This document shows positions 5,398 through 5,401 of a stretch of DNA of 5,401 nt, in pieces; position 1 is the stretch's first letter, and every line of letters begins with the position of its first letter. The DNA lies in NCBI GenBank assembly GCA_902497095.1, contig CABVDD010000070.1:1-5401 (forward strand), in the 5' to 3' direction. This DNA is from an uncultured Faecalicoccus sp. Its GTDB lineage: Bacteria; Bacillota_I; Bacilli_A; Erysipelotrichales; Erysipelotrichaceae. The notes below the pieces were generated by a model. That model did no database searches and was not told the DNA's origin. It worked only from the letters and a program-made list of their open reading frames with translations. The position numbers were made by a program, and so were the translations under genes.

Positions 5398-5401
5398 CTG
5401 T

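Overview
The window looks like accessory DNA from a low-GC Firmicute, most likely a gut clostridium of the Lachnospiraceae/Ruminococcaceae type. The A+T-rich sequence, purine-rich ribosome-binding sites, U-tailed terminators and the protein families support this. The species, and whether this is plasmid, integrative element or chromosomal island, cannot be decided from the sequence. No replication, conjugation or rRNA/tRNA gene is visible.

Layout, left to right. 51-404 (minus) holds a small lysine/glutamate-rich coiled-coil protein with its own terminator. 405-693 is non-coding but not empty: a good promoter (645-673, minus) should start an RNA at about 638, which meets a complete intrinsic terminator at 449-495, only about 30 bases before the ribosome-binding site of the small gene. 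It is either an attenuated leader or a roughly 190-nt small RNA. 694-3756 (minus) is a 1020-residue protein with a complete calcineurin-like metallophosphoesterase centre. Around it are long regions I cannot assign, including three apparent copies of a repeat unit before the catalytic domain. It is visibly more A+T-rich than its neighbours. 3810-4135 (minus) carries a recognisable ribbon-helix-helix DNA-binding segment with no usable start codon, preceded by coding-like sequence in another frame: probably a frameshifted or truncated regulator just upstream of the phosphoesterase. 4144-4476 (plus) encodes a small cysteine-cluster protein. It converges, through a shared 18-bp terminator, on 4521-4868 (minus), which encodes the C-terminal extension of clostridial RlmD-type 23S rRNA methyltransferases without the methyltransferase. 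4869-5223 is decayed: a 40-codon relic of an IS605-family TnpB and one unassigned open stretch. 5224-5397 (minus) is a small one-span membrane protein.

The part most likely to be biologically new is the large phosphoesterase with its upstream ribbon-helix-helix relic and paired 10-bp repeats. The second is the promoter-leader-terminator arrangement in front of the small coiled-coil gene. The broken transposase, the broken regulator and the detached RlmD tail show that the region is a mosaic shaped by repeated recombination. No function for the whole can be stated from sequence alone.
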